Below are positions 63,201 through 64,000 of a DNA stretch of 64,000 nt, piece by piece. The number at the start of each line of letters is the position of its first letter. The first letter of the stretch is position 1. Origin of the DNA: Apis mellifera. Lineage: Eukaryota; Arthropoda; Insecta; Hymenoptera; Apidae. The notes under the pieces were generated by a model, which worked only from the letters and a program-made list of their open reading frames with translations, had not been told where the DNA came from and did no database searches. The position numbers and the translations under genes were made by a program. The DNA lies in the NCBI RefSeq assembly GCF_003254395.2, contig NC_037639.1, positions 14,303,037-14,367,036 on the forward strand. The letters are read 5' to 3'.

Positions 63201-64000
63201 CAGAAAATATATTACCGTTATTATTATACGATCATAAAATACTTGGAAAACGTATACGAACGAAAGTATTGTATCGTGTATCAGATCCGCGAGGAAAATC
63301 GTGAAACAGCATGACGTACCACGACAGAGTCGAAGTGGAAATATTCATGCGGTCGGTTCTCTTGGTCGGTTTGAATACGAAAGAAGGTAAAAGAGCGCGT
63401 TAAATCTGTCGAGCGGAGGACATAAGTTGGTACTTTAAGTAACGAGAAAACTACTTCAACCTTGACTGAACCGTTCTACGTGCGATTCACTTAGTGGACG
63501 AGTCGCGAAACCACAACTATCCGTCTGGAATTCAAACTACCTTGACGATCTCTGATAGATATCCAGATAGCTGTTATAACTAAGAATCACAATCACCAGA
63601 GGCAACGATCTTGCAATTTTTTTATAAAAGTAGTTCCATATTTTAAAACGAAACAAACTTTGAGAAAATGCTTTTTAAAGTAATTTATATCGTAACACGA
63701 TAGTTTTTCAAATGTTTTCGTTTTAACGCTTCGCTTACTTTCCGCTTCGAGAAACTTTGGACAAATTTCACGTCAAGTTGATTGATAATATGGTTGATTT
63801 TTTTCTTTATTATCTTATTTCGAGAACATCGCGCGAATTAAAGTTCAAAATAGTATGCCATAGTAGCTGCTTTAACGAAGCAAATTACGAGACGCAATCG
63901 AAGCAGCCTCCGCTAGGTCGATAAAAAAGAACGAAGTTAACCTCAAAACGAACCGGCACGATAGCCAATATGTATTAGCACGATCATCTTGCGGGACGAG
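60208..64000. other. Right-hand end, no recognised gene
   Basis: Unique sequence, GC-richer at 60400-60830 and 61200-61620, AT-rich toward the end. A 139-codon frame at 61405-61824 has a hydrophobic start resembling a signal peptide but then runs through GA-rich and unrelated sequence with no family match. No tetraspanin 5' exon could be placed. Confidence 0.4.

Noticed and set aside
1..64000. CRISPR arrays, bacterial operons, ribosomal RNA
   Set aside because: Arrays here have long diverged units without spacers. Gene structure and composition are eukaryotic, and no rRNA core motifs were seen.

Overview
The window is eukaryotic nuclear DNA, most likely from an insect and plausibly a bee or other hymenopteran. 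The clues are a gene with GT-AG introns of about 11 kb each, AT-rich sequence full of short tandem arrays, alternating AT-rich and CpG-rich patches, many (GA)n and (TA)n microsatellites, and a short run of the insect telomere motif TTAGG. The species is inferred, not shown.

Only one protein-coding gene can be supported. It is a tetraspanin of the CD151/TSPAN11-like group, on the minus strand. Three coding exons are present: 22792-22673 (start codon, Cys pair, first half of TM1), 11635-11444 (rest of TM1, small extracellular loop, TM2) and 723-550 (TM3 and the start of the large extracellular loop). They join in phase 0 to give 162 residues. The CCG-motif part of the large loop and TM4 lie beyond base 1. 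The first coding exon has its own splice acceptor at 22890/22891, so at least one further 5' exon must lie upstream, but it could not be located.

Layout: 1-549 is the start of intron 3. 724-11443 is intron 2, holding a degenerate tandem array (4.4-5.8 kb), a 66-bp duplication (6.6 kb), an inverted-repeat element (7.5-8.6 kb) and a CTCF-like motif (9.3 kb). 11636-22672 is intron 1, with two arrays (17.6-18.2 and 18.6-19.8 kb) and a rearranged copy of exon 1 at 21878-22016. From 22890 to 64000 no coding exon was recognised. That part is a patchwork of GC-richer unique blocks and private AT-rich arrays, with a dispersed repeat copy at 35.9-36.5 kb and a 355-bp direct duplication around six CCTAA units at 59.5-60.2 kb. 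It is probably the tetraspanin gene's 5' intron or intergenic DNA.

The most striking structure is at exon 1. A 139-bp segment (the 3' end of exon 1, its splice donor and adjacent intron) is present twice, separated by 583 bp that recur, nearly identical, 13 kb upstream. Second is the interstitial telomere-type repeat placed exactly at the joint of a direct duplication. No RNA gene, CRISPR, intact transposase or virus-derived gene was recognised.
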